Assembly: GCA_965261585.1 (NCBI GenBank)
Contig: CBDHDN010000080.1
Coordinates: forward strand, 1 to 23,962
Length of the DNA: 23,962 nt
Direction: 5' to 3'
DNA from: CBDHDN01 sp965261585
Lineage (GTDB): Bacteria; Pseudomonadota; Alphaproteobacteria; UBA6615
This document shows positions 22,825 through 23,962 of this stretch, piece after piece. A model generated the notes under the pieces. The model made no database searches. It was not told the DNA's origin and was given only the letters and a program-made list of their open reading frames with translations. Both the position numbers and the translations under genes were made by a program. How positions within the stretch are numbered: the stretch's first letter is position 1; every line of letters begins with the position of its first letter.

Positions 22825-23186
22825 GCGCACAGCCGTAAGACCCGCGCGAAGTCACGCTGAACCGGGAAATTTATCGCAAGACTCCAGCCCAAATAGTTTC
22901 CTCGAATATCGCCCATATCATGCCTCCAGCAAGGATTCTGGCCGGGCGTTCCTTGGGCGGGCCCAACTGTGTTGGACTTGACAACGGTTTTGCATGCGGA
23001 TTTGACAATCCAACTGCCGCCCACTAAATAGCCATGCGAAGGTTACGCCGCGCCGCCGCCGTCGGCGCACGAAAAACAGCAGCAGCCATTTCGGCCACCG
23101 ACCCGCTGACGAGGTCAGCAAGGCCCGTATCGTGACCGGGCCTGTATCGTGTCGGATTGTCCGCTGTCTACAACACCGGAGGCTAG
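22825..23186. other. Intergenic stretch without a supported gene
   Basis: 362 bases. Two TTGACA boxes (near 22979 and 23002) could be -35 elements for the DJ-1-like gene, but no good -10 sits at the right distance. GGCCCG (23122-23127) and CGGGCC (23137-23142) form a 6-bp stem, and GCCYGTATCGTG is repeated with a period of 17 at 23123 and 23140. No coding content is seen. Confidence 0.4.
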
Positions 23187-23774
23187 ATGACCGAGACCCC
23201 CAGCGCCCTACCTGTCGCCATCCTCGTCGCTACCGGCTTCGAGGAGCGCCATTTGACTCTCACCCAACGCACCCTGATCGCCGCCGGCCATGGGGTAAAG
23301 ATCGTGTCGGCCGAGGATGGCCTGGTGCAGGGCTGGCACGATGGCGCCTGGGGTCACCATTTCATGCCCGACACCAATCTATCCGACGCCCTGTCGACGG
23401 ACTTCGCGGGCCTCTTGATCCCCGGTGGCGAGCGCAGCGCGGCAAAGCTCGCTGAGAAGCCCCATGCCAGGCGCCTGCTCAAGGCATTCATCGAGACCGG
23501 CAAGACCACGGGCGTCTACGGCGTCGCCGTAGCCGTGCTGGCCGCCGCCGAGGCTGCGGCCGCCCGCCGCATCGCCGGCCCGCCCGAAACCCGTGAAGCG
23601 TTGGAGCGCGCCGGGGCGCAGTGGGTCGCGGACGAGATGGTCGTCGACCAACAGCTTCTCACCAGCCCGGAGAGCGTCGAGTTCGCAGGGTTCCTGGCAA
23701 GTTTCCAGCAGCTCTTGGAGGCCGGCGGCAAAGCCGAGGCGCTCGCGCCGAACGGCGCGACCCAAGTCGCTTAG
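23187..23774 (+). CDS. DJ-1/PfpI-like protein lacking the catalytic cysteine
   Basis: A 195-residue class I glutamine-amidotransferase-like (DJ-1/PfpI) protein. The conserved blocks are VAILVATGFEE (usual D-G-F-E-E), ALSTDFAGLLIPGGE and the C-terminal LLTSPESVEFAGFLASFQQL. The nucleophile elbow, normally A-x-C-H-G, reads TGVYGVAVAVLAAAE: the Cys position is Tyr111 and the His is replaced by Gly. The protein has no Cys at all. It is therefore probably not a peptidase, deglycase or glyoxalase of the usual kind and may be a binding or structural variant. GGAGG about 5 bases before the ATG supports the start. Confidence 0.82.
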   Translation: MTETPSALPVAILVATGFEERHLTLTQRTLIAAGHGVKIVSAEDGLVQGWHDGAWGHHFMPDTNLSDALSTDFAGLLIPGGERSAAKLAEKPHARRLLKAFIETGKTTGVYGVAVAVLAAAEAAAARRIAGPPETREALERAGAQWVADEMVVDQQLLTSPESVEFAGFLASFQQLLEAGGKAEALAPNGATQVA

Positions 23775-23821
23775 TACTCGCTTTCATTGAGACTGAGTCA
23801 CCGAGCGGCCGGCCCGCACCG

Positions 23822-23876
23822 TTCGACAACCCCGGATTAAATCCGGGGATAAGGGCCTCACCCTGAGCGTGTCGAA
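23822..23876. repeat. REP-like composite palindrome
   Basis: TTCGACA (23822-23828) and TGTCGAA (23870-23876) are outer arms. Between them lies CCCCGGATT-A-AATCCGGGG (23830-23848), a 9-bp-arm palindrome, and the motif CACCCTGAGCGTGTCGAAGG. That motif, from memory, is a common intergenic repeat in many proteobacterial genomes. It lies 47 bases after the DJ-1-like gene. Confidence 0.65.
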
Positions 23877-23926
23877 GGTTGGGGGCCGTCGCAGGCTTCT
23901 ACGATAATGGGCACTCGTGGTTCGCT

Positions 23927-23962
23927 GCTGATTCACCTGACCTTTGGGGGACCAGGCGTCAG
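23927..23962. repeat. Dispersed palindrome, copy 3, cut by window end
   Basis: It begins GCTGATTCACCTGAC and ends ACCAGGCGTCAG at the last base. The left flank matches the complement of the right flank of copy 2 (GTGAATCAGC). The arms CTGACCTTTGG and CCAGGCGTCAG pair imperfectly, so this copy is more degenerate. A right flank GTGAATCAGC is expected just beyond the window. Confidence 0.6.

Noticed and set aside
22971..23014. GTTGGA...TCCAAC and two TTGACA boxes as a promoter/operator
   Set aside because: The loop is long (32 bases) and no good -10 box lies 16-18 bases from either TTGACA; too weak to call.

Overview
The window is very GC-rich DNA with the gene style of an alphaproteobacterium, most likely a Rhodospirillales-type environmental lineage. 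The reasons are a DUF2336 protein next to a bactofilin, an OmpA-type lipoprotein, strong GC-ending codon use, and many single-copy metabolic genes of families common in that group. No rRNA or tRNA was recognised.

Layout. 1-1340: the 3' part of a J-domain gene of the type found in genomic islands, closed by a good rho-independent terminator, then a convergent gene for a proline-rich, Lys/Ala-rich protein. 1594-2708: a short DUF4242-like leader ORF, a two-domain YciI protein, and a frameshifted cupin gene on the minus strand. 2760-5851: a same-strand run of a TauD/TfdA dioxygenase, a winged-helix class I methyltransferase and an MFS transporter. 5977-10521: two convergent gene pairs for surface glycan or polyprenyl-phosphate-sugar work. 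A GtrB-like GT2 and a methyltransferase lie on plus; a GT-C-like membrane protein and an LPG-synthase-type membrane protein lie on minus. The two units meet at a shared CTAG holding both stop codons. 10714-14650: oxidoreductases of sugar/polyol type (Gfo/Idh/MocA, aldo/keto reductase, Ldh family) and a GNAT acetyltransferase. 14651-18221: a nested mobile element. 18229-21815: a small unknown protein, an OmpA lipoprotein, a DUF2336 protein and a divergent bactofilin. 21909-22824: a decayed EamA transporter gene. 23187-23774: a cysteine-free DJ-1/PfpI-like protein. The rest is palindromic repeats.

The most striking structure is at 14651-18221. An IS1380-family element has 15-bp perfect terminal inverted repeats and a CTAG target duplication. 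It sits in what was a 3-bp gap between two convergent stop codons. Its transposase gene is itself split, between codons 9 and 10, by a complete-looking group II intron (16181-18099, minus) carrying an RT/maturase. Precise splicing would restore a 460-residue transposase beginning MPTECISDLFGFARVE.

Other points: a family of three dispersed palindromes (1497, 21815 and 23927); two neighbouring genes that each carry an in-frame 15-bp tandem duplication; and two genes broken by indels (cupin and EamA).
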